From Paraburkholderia sp. BL21I4N1 (GTDB lineage Bacteria; Pseudomonadota; Gammaproteobacteria; Burkholderiales; Burkholderiaceae), in assembly GCF_002973525.1 (NCBI RefSeq), contig NZ_PVEN01000010.1:124001-188000 (forward strand): DNA of 64,000 bases. The letters are read 5' to 3'. Positions 35,200-43,903 of the stretch are shown here, piece by piece; position 1 is the stretch's first letter; each line of letters starts with the position of its first letter. Made by a program: the position numbers and the translations under genes. The notes under the pieces were generated by a model, which did not search any database, was not told the origin of the DNA, and worked only from the letters and a program-made list of their open reading frames with translations.

Positions 35200-35523
35200 A
35201 TGACCACGTATTCCAACGAAGCGGTACTTGAAGCGCTGCGGCGGGCGCAATATCGCCAGGTCCCATGGGCCAGAAGGCCGGGCGTTTTCCAATATCTTCG
35301 CGCGCTGGGCCTGATGGACACCGTTCGTCAACGCACCGTCGCACCGGCTCCGGGATTTCACGCACCTGTCGATATCGCCGTCCTCACCGAGCGGGGCAGA
35401 GCTGAATTCAACCGGCTCGCGCACGACGAACGTCTGCTCAGCTGGACCGCACGGCGCATGAACGACTACGTCGTCACCCCTGCCGAAACGCGGCCTGCCG
35501 CCGCGCTCGAAGTCCGGCCCTAG
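35200..35523 (+). CDS. Hypothetical protein
   Basis: A 107-residue soluble protein beginning MTTYSNEAVLEALRRAQ. The order of helices followed by a TERGRAEFNRL segment resembles a small winged-helix protein, but no motif is decisive. A GAAGTGAG site lies before the ATG. The minus-strand frame opposite it (35134-35760) looks like a shadow. Function unknown. Confidence 0.55.
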   Translation: MTTYSNEAVLEALRRAQYRQVPWARRPGVFQYLRALGLMDTVRQRTVAPAPGFHAPVDIAVLTERGRAEFNRLAHDERLLSWTARRMNDYVVTPAETRPAAALEVRP

Positions 35524-35699
35524 CGCCGCGCGGACAGGGACGCTGACGCTTCTTTCCGGCCGCTTCGCGCGGCTGGAAGTGACGGTATTGTTGCTGCGGG
35601 TTGGCGACCGAGCTATTGCTCCCTTCCAGGCGCCCCATGTCCACCCGTTCCGCACCTCACCGAGGGTTGCCCGGTGCTTGCCGCTCGCGCCAAAAAAAA

Positions 35700-35722
35700 G
35701 CCCGTATCGCGAGGATACGGGC
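35700..35722 (-). terminator. Intrinsic terminator, leftward
   Basis: GCCCGTATC at 35700-35708 pairs with GATACGGGC at 35714-35722 around a 5-base loop. Eight A residues at 35692-35699 become a T tract on the minus strand. It probably ends the transcript of the exported protein at 35825-36079, about 100 bases away. Confidence 0.85.
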
Positions 35723-35824
35723 GTACCGGATTTACTACTGCCACGCTGTGCTAATGGCATTAAATCAGACTAGCGCGATGTCAGCTGGTTCCCCAGCGAT
35801 TCAATTCGACCGCGCGATCGCCGC

Positions 35825-36079
35825 TTAACGACGCCGCGGCGCATTCTCGCGCGGCATATCCGGCCGCGCGCGCACATTACTGGCGATATCGCCACGCAAA
35901 TCGCCGCGCGGCGCCGGCGGCGTGAAATCACGACCGCGCGTCTCACCCTGTTGCCAGGCTTCGAGGGTGGCCGTTCGTTCCGGCCGCCAGTTCCATCCTT
36001 CTGGGCGCTGCTGGGCAAGCGCCGGTGCGGCCATTGATGAAATCACAATGCCGCACAGAAGCAGTGACATTGGTTTCAT
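35825..36079 (-). CDS. Small exported hypothetical protein
   Basis: An 84-residue protein with a signal peptide (MKPMSLLLCGIVISSMAA, cleavage near ALA-QQ). The mature part is hydrophilic, Arg/Pro-rich and has many acidic residues (NWRPERTATLEAWQQGETRG). No family is recognised. A clear terminator follows at 35700-35722. The role is unknown; periplasmic location follows from the signal. Confidence 0.65.
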   Translation of the reverse strand: MKPMSLLLCGIVISSMAAPALAQQRPEGWNWRPERTATLEAWQQGETRGRDFTPPAPRGDLRGDIASNVRARPDMPRENAPRRR

Positions 36080-36374
36080 GCTGAGCTCCCGTCAAGCCGA
36101 TCGATTCAAGGCCTGTTTGCATACCCATAAGGTATGCCGGGTTGCGAAAGCACGCTGTAAGTAATAGTAAATGGATGTTTCATCCGCAACCGGGACGCGG
36201 CTTCAGGCGTCTGAAGCCGCGCGATATCAGGCTCGGTCTGGCGGGAAGGGCCGACAGAGGTGGGCGCGCCGACGGCGGTGCCCATACCGGGAACCGGCGG
36301 GCGTTGACACGGACGCGCGGCGGCCCAGATACACGCCGGGCGCCCGCAGGCGCCCGGAGGCAAAACAATTCGCG

Positions 36375-36776
36375 TCAGGCCATCTTGACCGGCGCGCGCC
36401 ACGATTCCGGATTGGTCCAGAACGCGCCACGCAGACGGTCACGGCTCGGCGGTGCCGGCGGCTTCGCGGCGGTCGCGCCAATGCGACCGCGCAGCGAAAC
36501 TTCACGACCACTCGTGTTGAGTCGCTTCACTATTTCGGCGAGCGTACCATCGGCCTGCCACTCGTCGAAACGGCGGCGGCAGGTCGGCGGCGACGGATAG
36601 CGGCCCGGCAGCTTGGACCAGCCTTCGCCCGTCGACAGCACCCACAGCACGGCATTGACCACCGCGCGTGCTTCCACGCGTGGCCGGCCGCGCCGTTCGC
36701 TGCGTGCGGGCTCCGCACAGAACAAAGCCTCGACCAGCGCCCACTCGTTGTCTCTCAAATCGTCGAACAGCATCAT
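36375..36776 (-). CDS. IS5/IS402-type transposase N-terminal domain, stand-alone
   Basis: A 133-residue protein with the DUF4096 domain found at the N-terminus of IS402-type transposases (LRDNEWALVEALF, GRPRVEARAVVNAVLWVLST, WSKLPGRYPSPPTCRRRFDE). The DDE catalytic part is absent: after about residue 95 the sequence becomes unrelated. A GAGGTG ribosome-binding site precedes the start. No inverted repeats or target duplication are evident around it. It may be an insertion-sequence remnant, or a domesticated DNA-binding domain, since a good start site and open frame are retained. Confidence 0.75.
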   Translation of the reverse strand: MMLFDDLRDNEWALVEALFCAEPARSERRGRPRVEARAVVNAVLWVLSTGEGWSKLPGRYPSPPTCRRRFDEWQADGTLAEIVKRLNTSGREVSLRGRIGATAAKPPAPPSRDRLRGAFWTNPESWRAPVKMA

Positions 36777-37182
36777 GTTTCACCTCAGCGAAGCTAACTC
36801 CGGTGCGCTGCCCCGCGCCGCGCACTCTCCATGCACTCGATAGGCGAGTGCCAAGGGGGGTCGGGCTTGCCACGGTCTGCTATGCAGTCAGAAGTCATGG
36901 CGCCGACCCTGTGTGCATGTAAATGCAGGAAGTGTGCCAAGTTAAGTCTGACCGCCTGAAAGCCCCGTGACAGCGGGCCAGCGCGGGCGCTAGCTAGGGG
37001 CGTATGAGAATCCAAAAAACCCATCCCGCAAATCAGGACAATCACCAATCTTGTGCAATCAGGCCCGTCCAGCGTGCGTTTGCGCCTTATTGCTGCATTG
37101 CAGCGATATGCTTGAAACTGAATAAGGAGGACGGTTTCGCCATACAATGCGCATTAAATGGCGAAATTGATGAGGTCGGTAA
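36777..37182. other. Intergenic region before the LysR gene
   Basis: About 400 bases between a leftward IS-like fragment and a rightward LysR gene. Short frames only; no feature is supported beyond the expected promoter of the LysR gene. Confidence 0.4.
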
Positions 37183-38085
37183 ATGAATGTGACGCTGCGC
37201 CAACTAAGGGTTTTCATTGAGGTCGCGCGCTTGCAAAGCTTCAGCCGGGCGGGGGACGAGATCGGTCTGACGCAGTCGGCGGTTAGCCGCTGCGTGCGGG
37301 AGTTGGAGGGCGAGATCGGTTTGAAGCTGATCGATCGGACGACGCGCGAGGTGCAGTTGACGGACGTCGGCGGCAATCTGGTGTCGAGCGTGTCGAGGCT
37401 GTTGACGGATCTGGACGACGCGTTGCGCGAGATTCGCGAAATCGGCGAGCAGCGGCGTGGCCGCGTGGTGGTGGCCGCCAGCCCGACGGTGGCGTGCCGG
37501 CTGATGCCCGGCGTGGTGGCGGCTTGCGGGCGGCAGTTTCCGTACGTCACGCTGGGTTTGCGCGACGACGTGCAAAGCGACGTGGTGCGCAAGGTCAAAT
37601 CGGGCGAAGTCGATTTCGGCGTCATCATCGGTCCCTTTTCCGCCGACGATCTGCTCAGCGAGTCGCTGATGACCGATTCGTTCTGTGTCGTGGCGCGCGA
37701 CGATCACCCGCTGGCGCTGAAGTCGCAGGTGGCGTGGACCGATCTCGAAGGCCAGCAGCTCGTCATGCTCGATTACGCGTCCGGCAGCCGGCCTATCATC
37801 GACGCCGTGATGCAGGAGCACGGCGTAAGCGCCACGGTGGTGCAGGAGTTGGGGCATTCCGCGACCGTTTTTGGGCTGGTCGAGGCAGGTGTGGGCGTCA
37901 GCGTGCTGCCGTGGCTGGCGTTGCCGCTGCCGGCGGGGGCGTCGCTGGTGGCGCGGCCGCTGGTGCCGCGCGCCGAGCGGACGGTCGAACTGGTGCGAAG
38001 ACGCGATCGCTCGCTGTCGCCGGCGGCGGAGGCGGTGTGGGGGCTGATCCGCGAACTGCCGGCACGAGCGGAGGATCTGGCGTGA
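37183..38085 (+). CDS. LysR-family transcriptional regulator
   Basis: A 300-residue LysR protein with a winged helix-turn-helix in residues 1-65 (LQSFSRAGDEIGLTQSAVSR) and a substrate-binding domain after about residue 90 (VVVAASPTVACRLMPGVVAA). It resembles the GbpR/CynR-like subgroup that regulates transport or catabolism. The aminotransferase gene downstream reads in the same direction, about 140 bases later, so the two may be functionally tied. Effector unknown. Confidence 0.92.
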   Translation: MNVTLRQLRVFIEVARLQSFSRAGDEIGLTQSAVSRCVRELEGEIGLKLIDRTTREVQLTDVGGNLVSSVSRLLTDLDDALREIREIGEQRRGRVVVAASPTVACRLMPGVVAACGRQFPYVTLGLRDDVQSDVVRKVKSGEVDFGVIIGPFSADDLLSESLMTDSFCVVARDDHPLALKSQVAWTDLEGQQLVMLDYASGSRPIIDAVMQEHGVSATVVQELGHSATVFGLVEAGVGVSVLPWLALPLPAGASLVARPLVPRAERTVELVRRRDRSLSPAAEAVWGLIRELPARAEDLA

Positions 38086-38228
38086 GGGTGGACATTTCGT
38101 GAGGCTGATGCGTCAGCCCGCGGGGGCGTTGGGAGCCGGTTTCGCCGTCGCCAAAACAGCCCTCGCGCTAAACTGTCACCGCTGCTGAATGTCAGCCTGT
38201 GTCCTTCACCCTTTGTCTGGACGTCTCG

Positions 38229-39470
38229 ATGAGCGAATCGGATCTGCCTGCGCCTGCCGTCCCCAATGCGCGCGACGCCGTGCGCGCACTGCGTCCTTCG
38301 CAGATCCGCGAAGTCGCCAACGCCGGTTTTGGTGTTGATGACGTGCTGCCTTTCTGGTTCGGCGAGTCCGACCGGGTCACGCCGGCTTTCATCCGCGACG
38401 CCGCCAGCGCCGCCCTGACCGCCGGCGCGACGTTCTACACGCACAACCTGGGCATCGCGCCGCTGCGCGCGGCGCTTGCGGAGTATGTCGGCGCGCTGCA
38501 TGGCCCGACATCGACGGATCACATCGCGGTCACGAGCGCGGGCGTCAACGCGCTGATGCTCGCGGCGCAACTCGTGGTGGGCGCGGGCGACCGCGTCGTC
38601 GCGGTAACGCCGCTGTGGCCGAATCTGGTCGAGATTCCGAAGATTCTCGGCGCGCACGTGGACACGGTGCCGCTCGGCTACGGCGAGCACGGCTGGCAAC
38701 TCGACATGGCGCAGTTGCTCGCCGCGCTGACGCCGGAAACGAGGATGCTGCTGGTCAACTCGCCGAACAATCCCACCGGCTGGGTGATGAGCCGCGACGA
38801 GCAGCGCACCGTGCTGGCGCATTGCCGGCGCCACGGCATCTGGATCGTCGCGGATGAGGTCTACGAGCGTCTGTATTACGCGAACGCGGACGCCGGCGCC
38901 GCCGCGATCGACGCGGGCTGGACGCAATCGCGCGCCGCGCCGTCGTTTCTCGACCTGGCCTCGCGCGACGAACGCGTGATCTGCGTGAATTCGTTTTCAA
39001 AGGCCTGGCTGATGACCGGCTGGCGACTTGGCTGGATTGTCGCGCCGGCCGCGTTGATGGACGACCTGGGCAAACTGGTCGAGTACAACACCTCCTGCGC
39101 ACCGGCTTTCGTGCAGCAGGCCGGCATCGTGGCCGTCCAGCAGGGCGAGCGTTTCACGCAGGAACTGGTGCTCGATCTGAAGGCATCGCGCGACCACCTG
39201 GTGCGCGCGCTCTCGGATATACCGGGCGTCGACGTCAAGACGCCGCCCGGCGCGATGTACCTGTTTTTCTCGATGCCGGGCGCGACCCGCAGCCTTGAGC
39301 TCTGTAAAGCGATGGTGCGCGAAGTCGGTCTGGGCGTGGCGCCGGGCAGCGCGTTCGGGCCGCAGGGCGAAGGCTTCGTGCGCTGGTGCTACGCGTGCGA
39401 TACGGCGCGGCTGGACGCGGGCGTCGAGCGTCTCAAGCGTTTCCTGGCACAACATGACGCAATGCGCTGA
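38229..39470 (+). CDS. PLP-dependent class I aminotransferase
   Basis: A 413-residue fold-type I aminotransferase. The pyridoxal phosphate lysine lies in VNSFSKAWLMTGWRLGW, the NNPTG substrate-loop motif is present (LLVNSPNNPTGWVM), and Asp and Tyr of the cofactor site lie in IVADEVYERLYY. The C-terminal Arg that binds the substrate carboxylate is in GFVRWCYA. It belongs to the aspartate-aminotransferase-like group; the amino acid substrate cannot be set from sequence. I start at ATG 38229, dropping ten residues of the longer frame from 38199. The LysR gene lies just upstream. Confidence 0.92.
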   Translation: MSESDLPAPAVPNARDAVRALRPSQIREVANAGFGVDDVLPFWFGESDRVTPAFIRDAASAALTAGATFYTHNLGIAPLRAALAEYVGALHGPTSTDHIAVTSAGVNALMLAAQLVVGAGDRVVAVTPLWPNLVEIPKILGAHVDTVPLGYGEHGWQLDMAQLLAALTPETRMLLVNSPNNPTGWVMSRDEQRTVLAHCRRHGIWIVADEVYERLYYANADAGAAAIDAGWTQSRAAPSFLDLASRDERVICVNSFSKAWLMTGWRLGWIVAPAALMDDLGKLVEYNTSCAPAFVQQAGIVAVQQGERFTQELVLDLKASRDHLVRALSDIPGVDVKTPPGAMYLFFSMPGATRSLELCKAMVREVGLGVAPGSAFGPQGEGFVRWCYACDTARLDAGVERLKRFLAQHDAMR

Positions 39471-39620
39471 GTGGCTCGAACGAATGGCGGAAAAGGGCGA
39501 GGCGCGACCCGTTTGAACGGGATTGACCAAGAAAACTCTGTTTTCTGTCCAATTACTCCCGTTTTTTCTCAAAAGCATGTTCGCCAACGTCTTGCTCGAA
39601 AATGCGCCGGGGATTTCGTC

Positions 39621-39649
39621 TTTACGCACTGATTGTTTTTGCGTAATAT
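39621..39649 (+). promoter_or_regulatory. Possible sigma70 promoter of scpB
   Basis: TTTACG at 39621-39626 and TAATAT at 39644-39649 with exactly 17 bp between them. Each box matches four of six consensus positions. It lies about 190 bases before scpB in an otherwise empty 370-base gap. Confidence 0.35.
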
Positions 39650-39840
39650 GGCGCTCAGTCACGCGGTTCCTTTCGGGAATTTCGCTGCTCCGTCCGGCTG
39701 GGTTTGGCTCGATAGTCTGTTTCGCCACCCCCCGGTGCGTGCTCCCATCAATATGACCGATCAGAATCGGGCGAGCGCGTCTTCAGTTCCAAATCGTCTG
39801 TTTGATCCGGTTCTTTGACCACAGGGTCTGACCTAGCTGC

Positions 39841-40887
39841 ATGAATACCCAAGAGGCGAAGATCGTCCTCGAGACTGCCTTGATCTGCGCGCAGGAGCCA
39901 TTAAAGCTCGGCGAGTTGCGCAAGCTCTTTGCCGACGGCGTGTCGGCAGACACCGTTCGAACGTTGCTCGAAGACCTCAGGCACGACTGGTCTGGGCGCG
40001 GTGTGGAGCTGGTCGGGCTGGCGTCGGGCTGGCGGTTTCAAAGCAAGCCCGCGATGCGCTCGTACCTGGATCGTTTGCATCCTGAGAAGCCGCCGAAATA
40101 TTCGCGCGCGGTGCTCGAAACGCTCGCGATCATTGCCTATCGGCAACCGGTTACGCGTGGCGACATCGAAGAGATTCGCGGCGTGACGGTGAATACGCAG
40201 GTCGTCAAGCAGCTCGAGGATCGCAACTGGATCGAAGTGATCGGCCATCGTGACGTGCCGGGGCGTCCGGCGCTGTACGCGACCACGCGGCAGTTTCTCG
40301 ATGACCTCGGTTTGAGAGCGCTCGACGAATTGCCGCCGCTGGCCGATCCGTCGGCACAGTTGAACGCGGATCTGCTTGGTCAGCATGCCATCGAGTTCGC
40401 TGATATCGGAACCGCTGCGCAGGCTTCGGCCGTAGATAGCGATGCGCGAGACGCGCCGGTGGAATCCGACGCGAGCGAGCCAGGCGCACTTGCGGGTGAG
40501 TCGCGCGACGTGTTGGCCACAGGCGCGGAGCAGGATATCCCGCACGTAGCGGGCGAACCGGCGCTGCCGGACGCCGGCAGCGCCGGTCCCGCGACCACGC
40601 CCGACTCGTATCCGGCCGCCGCCAGCGTTCCGGGCGTGCAGGAACATGCCGAAACGGCAAACGTTGAATCGCAGGCCGGCGTCGCCGGGTCCGCACAGCA
40701 TCACGATCCGGTCTCCCAGGCCGATCCGGCAATACCCGCGCACGACTCGGGCGTACTTCGCGATACGGAGCACGCCGCCGAGCCGATCCCGACCACGGCG
40801 GCGCACGACGATTCTGAGGATCGTCGCGATGCCGCACAGGACGCAGGCATTCTGACCGACGACGAACCCGAGTCGCGCAGCGCCTGA
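39841..40887 (+). CDS. scpB: Segregation and condensation protein B
   Basis: A 348-residue ScpB, partner of SMC and ScpA in chromosome condensation. The two winged-helix domains take up residues 1-165, with family motifs LVGLASGWRFQSKP, YSRAVLETLAIIAYRQPVTRG and LYATTRQFLDDLGL. The remaining 180 residues are an Ala/Asp/Pro/Glu-rich low-complexity tail that the core family lacks, probably disordered. The gene precedes rluB by 64 bases in the same direction, a conserved pairing. Confidence 0.95.
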   Translation: MNTQEAKIVLETALICAQEPLKLGELRKLFADGVSADTVRTLLEDLRHDWSGRGVELVGLASGWRFQSKPAMRSYLDRLHPEKPPKYSRAVLETLAIIAYRQPVTRGDIEEIRGVTVNTQVVKQLEDRNWIEVIGHRDVPGRPALYATTRQFLDDLGLRALDELPPLADPSAQLNADLLGQHAIEFADIGTAAQASAVDSDARDAPVESDASEPGALAGESRDVLATGAEQDIPHVAGEPALPDAGSAGPATTPDSYPAAASVPGVQEHAETANVESQAGVAGSAQHHDPVSQADPAIPAHDSGVLRDTEHAAEPIPTTAAHDDSEDRRDAAQDAGILTDDEPESRSA

Positions 40888-40951
40888 CGTAACCGAACTT
40901 TTTTTGCCACGCCCGCAATGGGCGTGCGCGACCTGACATTTTGAGGTTGTT

Positions 40952-42820
40952 TTGACACATACCCACGACACCGATTCGTCCGAATCCGACCGCGCCGTGC
41001 CGTCCGCGCGGGCTGACGAAACGCGTACCAAGCAAGCGTCGGCTGCCGAGGGCGAACGCCCTGCGCAGACCGCGGAAGCAGACGGCGAAGACCGTCCGCG
41101 CCGCGGTCTGCGCCGCGGCCCGCGCAGCCTGATCGCGCGTCGCCGCGCCGGAGCCAAGACGAAGGGCGCCGAAGGCGCACCCGCGCAAGGCGCGCCGGTC
41201 GTTACCGAAGCGCCGCCGGACGGCGAAGTCGTCGCGCAAGTGCGGATGCCGCGCAAGGATGCGGGCGCGAAGGGTCAAGGGCCGCGCCGCAACGCGGGCA
41301 GCGGCGCGAAGCGTGAAGGCGGTCAGCGCGATGGCGCGCCCCGTGAAGGCCAGCGTGAGCGTCAACCGCGTGAGGGCGCTCAGCGCCAGGGGCGCCGCGG
41401 CGCCGAAGCGCCAGCTGCGGCAGCAGCGCCGGAAGCCGGTCAGGACGATCTGTTCTCGTACGTGACGTCGCCCGCTTTCGACGCGGACAACGGCACGACC
41501 GGCGGTGCGCCCGCGCCGATGCTGCGCCGTGGCAAGCCCGCCGCGCCCAAGCGCGTGCTGGCAGCCGACGACGACGCGCCCAAACTGCACAAGGTGCTGG
41601 CCGAAGCCGGCATGGGCTCGCGTCGCGACATGGAAGAGCTGATCGTCGCCGGGCGGGTGTCGGTGAACGGCGAGCCGGCCCACATCGGCCAGCGCATCAT
41701 GCCGACCGACCAGGTTCGCATCAACGGCAAGCCGGTCAAGCGCAAGCTGGCCAACAAGCCGCCGCGCGTGCTGCTGTATCACAAACCGACCGGCGAAATC
41801 GTCAGCCACGCTGATCCAGAAGGCCGTCCGTCGGTGTTCGACAAATTGCCGCCGATGAAGACCGCCAAGTGGCTCGCGGTCGGCCGTCTCGACTTCAATA
41901 CCGAAGGTCTGCTGATGCTGACCACGTCCGGCGACCTGGCGAACCGTTTCATGCATCCGCGTTATAGCGTCGAGCGTGAATACGCGGTGCGCGTGGTCGG
42001 CGAACTGGCCGAGGGCATGCGTCAGAAGCTGCTGCACGGCGTCGAACTGGAAGACGGTCCGGCGAATTTCTTGCGTATCCGCGACGGTGGCGGCGAAGGC
42101 ACCAATCACTGGTATCACGTTGCGCTCGCCGAAGGGCGTAACCGCGAAGTGCGCCGTATGTTCGAAGCGGCCGGCCTGATGGTCAGCCGCCTGATCCGTA
42201 CGCGTCACGGCCCGATTTCGTTGCCGAAGGGCTTGAAGCGCGGTCGCTGGGAAGAGCTCGAAGACAATCAGGTGCGCGCGCTGATGGCGTCGGTCGGCCT
42301 GAAGGCGCCGTCTGAAGAGCGTGGCAGCCGCAATGCGGCGCCGGAGCGCAAGCAGCCGGATCCGATGCAAACGTCGATGGGCTTTATCAGCCGTGAACCC
42401 GTGCTGATGTCGCATGGACGTCTCGATCAGCAGCAGCCGCGCGGTCAAGGCCGGCGCGGTGGTGCGGCAGGTGGCGGCTTCGGCGGCGGTGCGGGTGGGA
42501 GTTTCGGTGGCGGCTACGGCAACCGTGGCGCGGGCCGTAGCGCTGGTGGCTTCGCTGGTCCGATGGGTGGTGGCACCGCAGGCCCGCGAGGCGGCCGTGA
42601 CGTCGACGGCAATCGCGCGCCGTCGGGTAATGGTAATCGTGCGGCGGGTGGCGGCAAGCGCGCCGGCGGCAATGGCGCCAATCCTGGCAATGGCGGCGGT
42701 CGCGGGCCGGGCGCCAATCGTGGCGGCAATGGCAACCGTGCGGGCGGCGGCAACACCAATCCGGGCGGTGGCGCCAATCGTAGCGGCGGCGCACCACGTG
42801 GTCGCACACGCGGGCGTTGA
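40952..42820 (+). CDS. rluB: 23S rRNA pseudouridine synthase RluB, long disordered ends
   Basis: A 622-residue RluB-type enzyme that forms pseudouridine in 23S rRNA (position 2605 in E. coli). It has an S4 RNA-binding domain (residues about 210-255, KLHKVLAEAGMGSRRDMEEL) and a synthase domain with catalytic Asp in GRLDFNTEG. Both ends are long and low in complexity: residues 1-205 are Arg/Ala/Glu-rich, and about 490-622 are Gly/Asn/Arg-rich. The typical enzyme is about 290 residues. Start is TTG at 40952 with GAGG five bases upstream; no better in-frame start exists nearby. It follows scpB closely. Confidence 0.93.
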   Translation: MTHTHDTDSSESDRAVPSARADETRTKQASAAEGERPAQTAEADGEDRPRRGLRRGPRSLIARRRAGAKTKGAEGAPAQGAPVVTEAPPDGEVVAQVRMPRKDAGAKGQGPRRNAGSGAKREGGQRDGAPREGQRERQPREGAQRQGRRGAEAPAAAAAPEAGQDDLFSYVTSPAFDADNGTTGGAPAPMLRRGKPAAPKRVLAADDDAPKLHKVLAEAGMGSRRDMEELIVAGRVSVNGEPAHIGQRIMPTDQVRINGKPVKRKLANKPPRVLLYHKPTGEIVSHADPEGRPSVFDKLPPMKTAKWLAVGRLDFNTEGLLMLTTSGDLANRFMHPRYSVEREYAVRVVGELAEGMRQKLLHGVELEDGPANFLRIRDGGGEGTNHWYHVALAEGRNREVRRMFEAAGLMVSRLIRTRHGPISLPKGLKRGRWEELEDNQVRALMASVGLKAPSEERGSRNAAPERKQPDPMQTSMGFISREPVLMSHGRLDQQQPRGQGRRGGAAGGGFGGGAGGSFGGGYGNRGAGRSAGGFAGPMGGGTAGPRGGRDVDGNRAPSGNGNRAAGGGKRAGGNGANPGNGGGRGPGANRGGNGNRAGGGNTNPGGGANRSGGAPRGRTRGR

Positions 42821-43199
42821 ACGGCCCGGGTAAGACCTTGAGCGGTTATCGGCGGATAGCGTGCGGCGCAGTCGTTAGACTCTTCGAGCGGCCGTTAAGC
42901 AGCCGTCAAGGTTTCCCGGGTGACAAGTAGGTTATCTGTAATGGCCGGCCGCCAATCGTTCTTTAGCGATTGATTGCCTTGAGGCCGCCGTCAAAATCGA
43001 TCGATATGTGTGGCCGGTTTCATGCAACGCATAAAACCGCGCTATAGACAAAAGTAGGGGCAGGTTTCTTTACCCCTTGCGGTCAGTCGCAGGTGGGGCG
43101 CGCCACAAGCCGCCCTGCAAAAGCCTCGCGATGCCGCCATATCCTCGAAAGATGCCCATGAAATCAAGCGGAAATGCGCTTCACACGGCGTTCTGCGGT
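42821..43199. other. Intergenic region after rluB, no gene seen
   Basis: About 380 bases with no supported reading frame between rluB and the promoter of the rimP operon. A tandem-hairpin or RNA structure could lie here, but I find no clear one. Confidence 0.35.
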
Positions 43200-43228
43200 T
43201 TGCGTTTGTCCTGAAAAATGGCTACAAT
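43200..43228 (+). promoter_or_regulatory. Sigma70 promoter of rimP-nusA-infB
   Basis: TTGCGT at 43200-43205, a 17-bp spacer and TACAAT at 43223-43228, five of six at the -10. It lies about 215 bases before rimP, leaving a long leader that contains the hairpin at 43293-43318. Confidence 0.55.
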
Positions 43229-43292
43229 CGCGGAGTCGCTGGGCGTGCGGCTTTTTATGTGCGGCTCAGGTGCGACCACCGGCAATAAGATG

Positions 43293-43318
43293 ATGGGCGT
43301 TTAGCCCATTTTTTTTTT
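43293..43318 (+). terminator. Leader terminator (attenuator) ahead of rimP
   Basis: ATGGGC at 43293-43298 pairs with GCCCAT at 43304-43309 around GTTTA, followed by an unbroken run of T to 43318. It sits between the promoter and rimP, so it would end most transcripts early unless read through. An intrinsic terminator in this place suggests attenuation of the operon, possibly tuned by NusA itself. Leaders before rimP have been described by others; whether this one belongs to that class is not tested. Confidence 0.65.
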
Positions 43319-43444
43319 GCCGCTCAGTTCATCGTGGTTCGGCATCTCGGGTAGCACGAACGTGCGCCAGCTTGGCGCGCGGCCCGCATTGGTTGTTTGC
43401 AAAACAAGCGGCAGGCTCGCTGCGCGAACATCTAAGAGGGCATT

Positions 43445-43903
43445 GTGCAACTGACGGAACTGATTGAAACCACGGTCGTGGGACTCGGCTACGAGCTCGT
43501 CGATCTCGAGCGCACCGGGCGCGGCATGTTGTGTATCTATATCGACCAGCCGGCTGGCATCGGGATTGAAGACTGCGAGAAAGTCACGCGTCAGCTCCAG
43601 CACGTTCTGACGGTCGAAAATATCGATTATGAGCGGCTTGAAGTGTCGTCGCCGGGTCTCGATCGTCCGCTTAAGAAACTGGCGGATTTCGAACGCTTCG
43701 CAGGCAGCGAAGTGGTAATCACATTGAAAAAGCCATTGGACGGACGGAAATCGTACCGGGGCATCCTGCATGCTCCGCAAGGCGAAACGATCGGTCTGGA
43801 ATTTGAAGGGAAGGAAGGCGCCGCGATGCTCGATTTCACGCTCGCGGACATGGACAAAGCACGCCTCGTTCCGAAAGTTGACTTTAGGAGCCGCAAACAA
43901 TGA
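43445..43903 (+). CDS. rimP: Ribosome maturation factor RimP
   Basis: A 152-residue RimP, needed for maturation of the 30S ribosomal subunit. Family features are VGLGYELVDLERTGRGMLCI, IDYERLEVSSPGLDRPLKK and IGLEFEGKEGAAMLDFTLAD. It starts at GTG 43445 with AAGAGGG about six bases upstream. Its stop overlaps the nusA start by ATGA. It opens the conserved rimP-nusA-infB operon. Confidence 0.95.
   Translation: MQLTELIETTVVGLGYELVDLERTGRGMLCIYIDQPAGIGIEDCEKVTRQLQHVLTVENIDYERLEVSSPGLDRPLKKLADFERFAGSEVVITLKKPLDGRKSYRGILHAPQGETIGLEFEGKEGAAMLDFTLADMDKARLVPKVDFRSRKQ

Noticed and set aside
35134..35760. A 208-residue minus-strand frame opposite the 107-residue gene
   Set aside because: Composition is like other shadows, and the plus-strand gene has a ribosome-binding site and protein-like helices.
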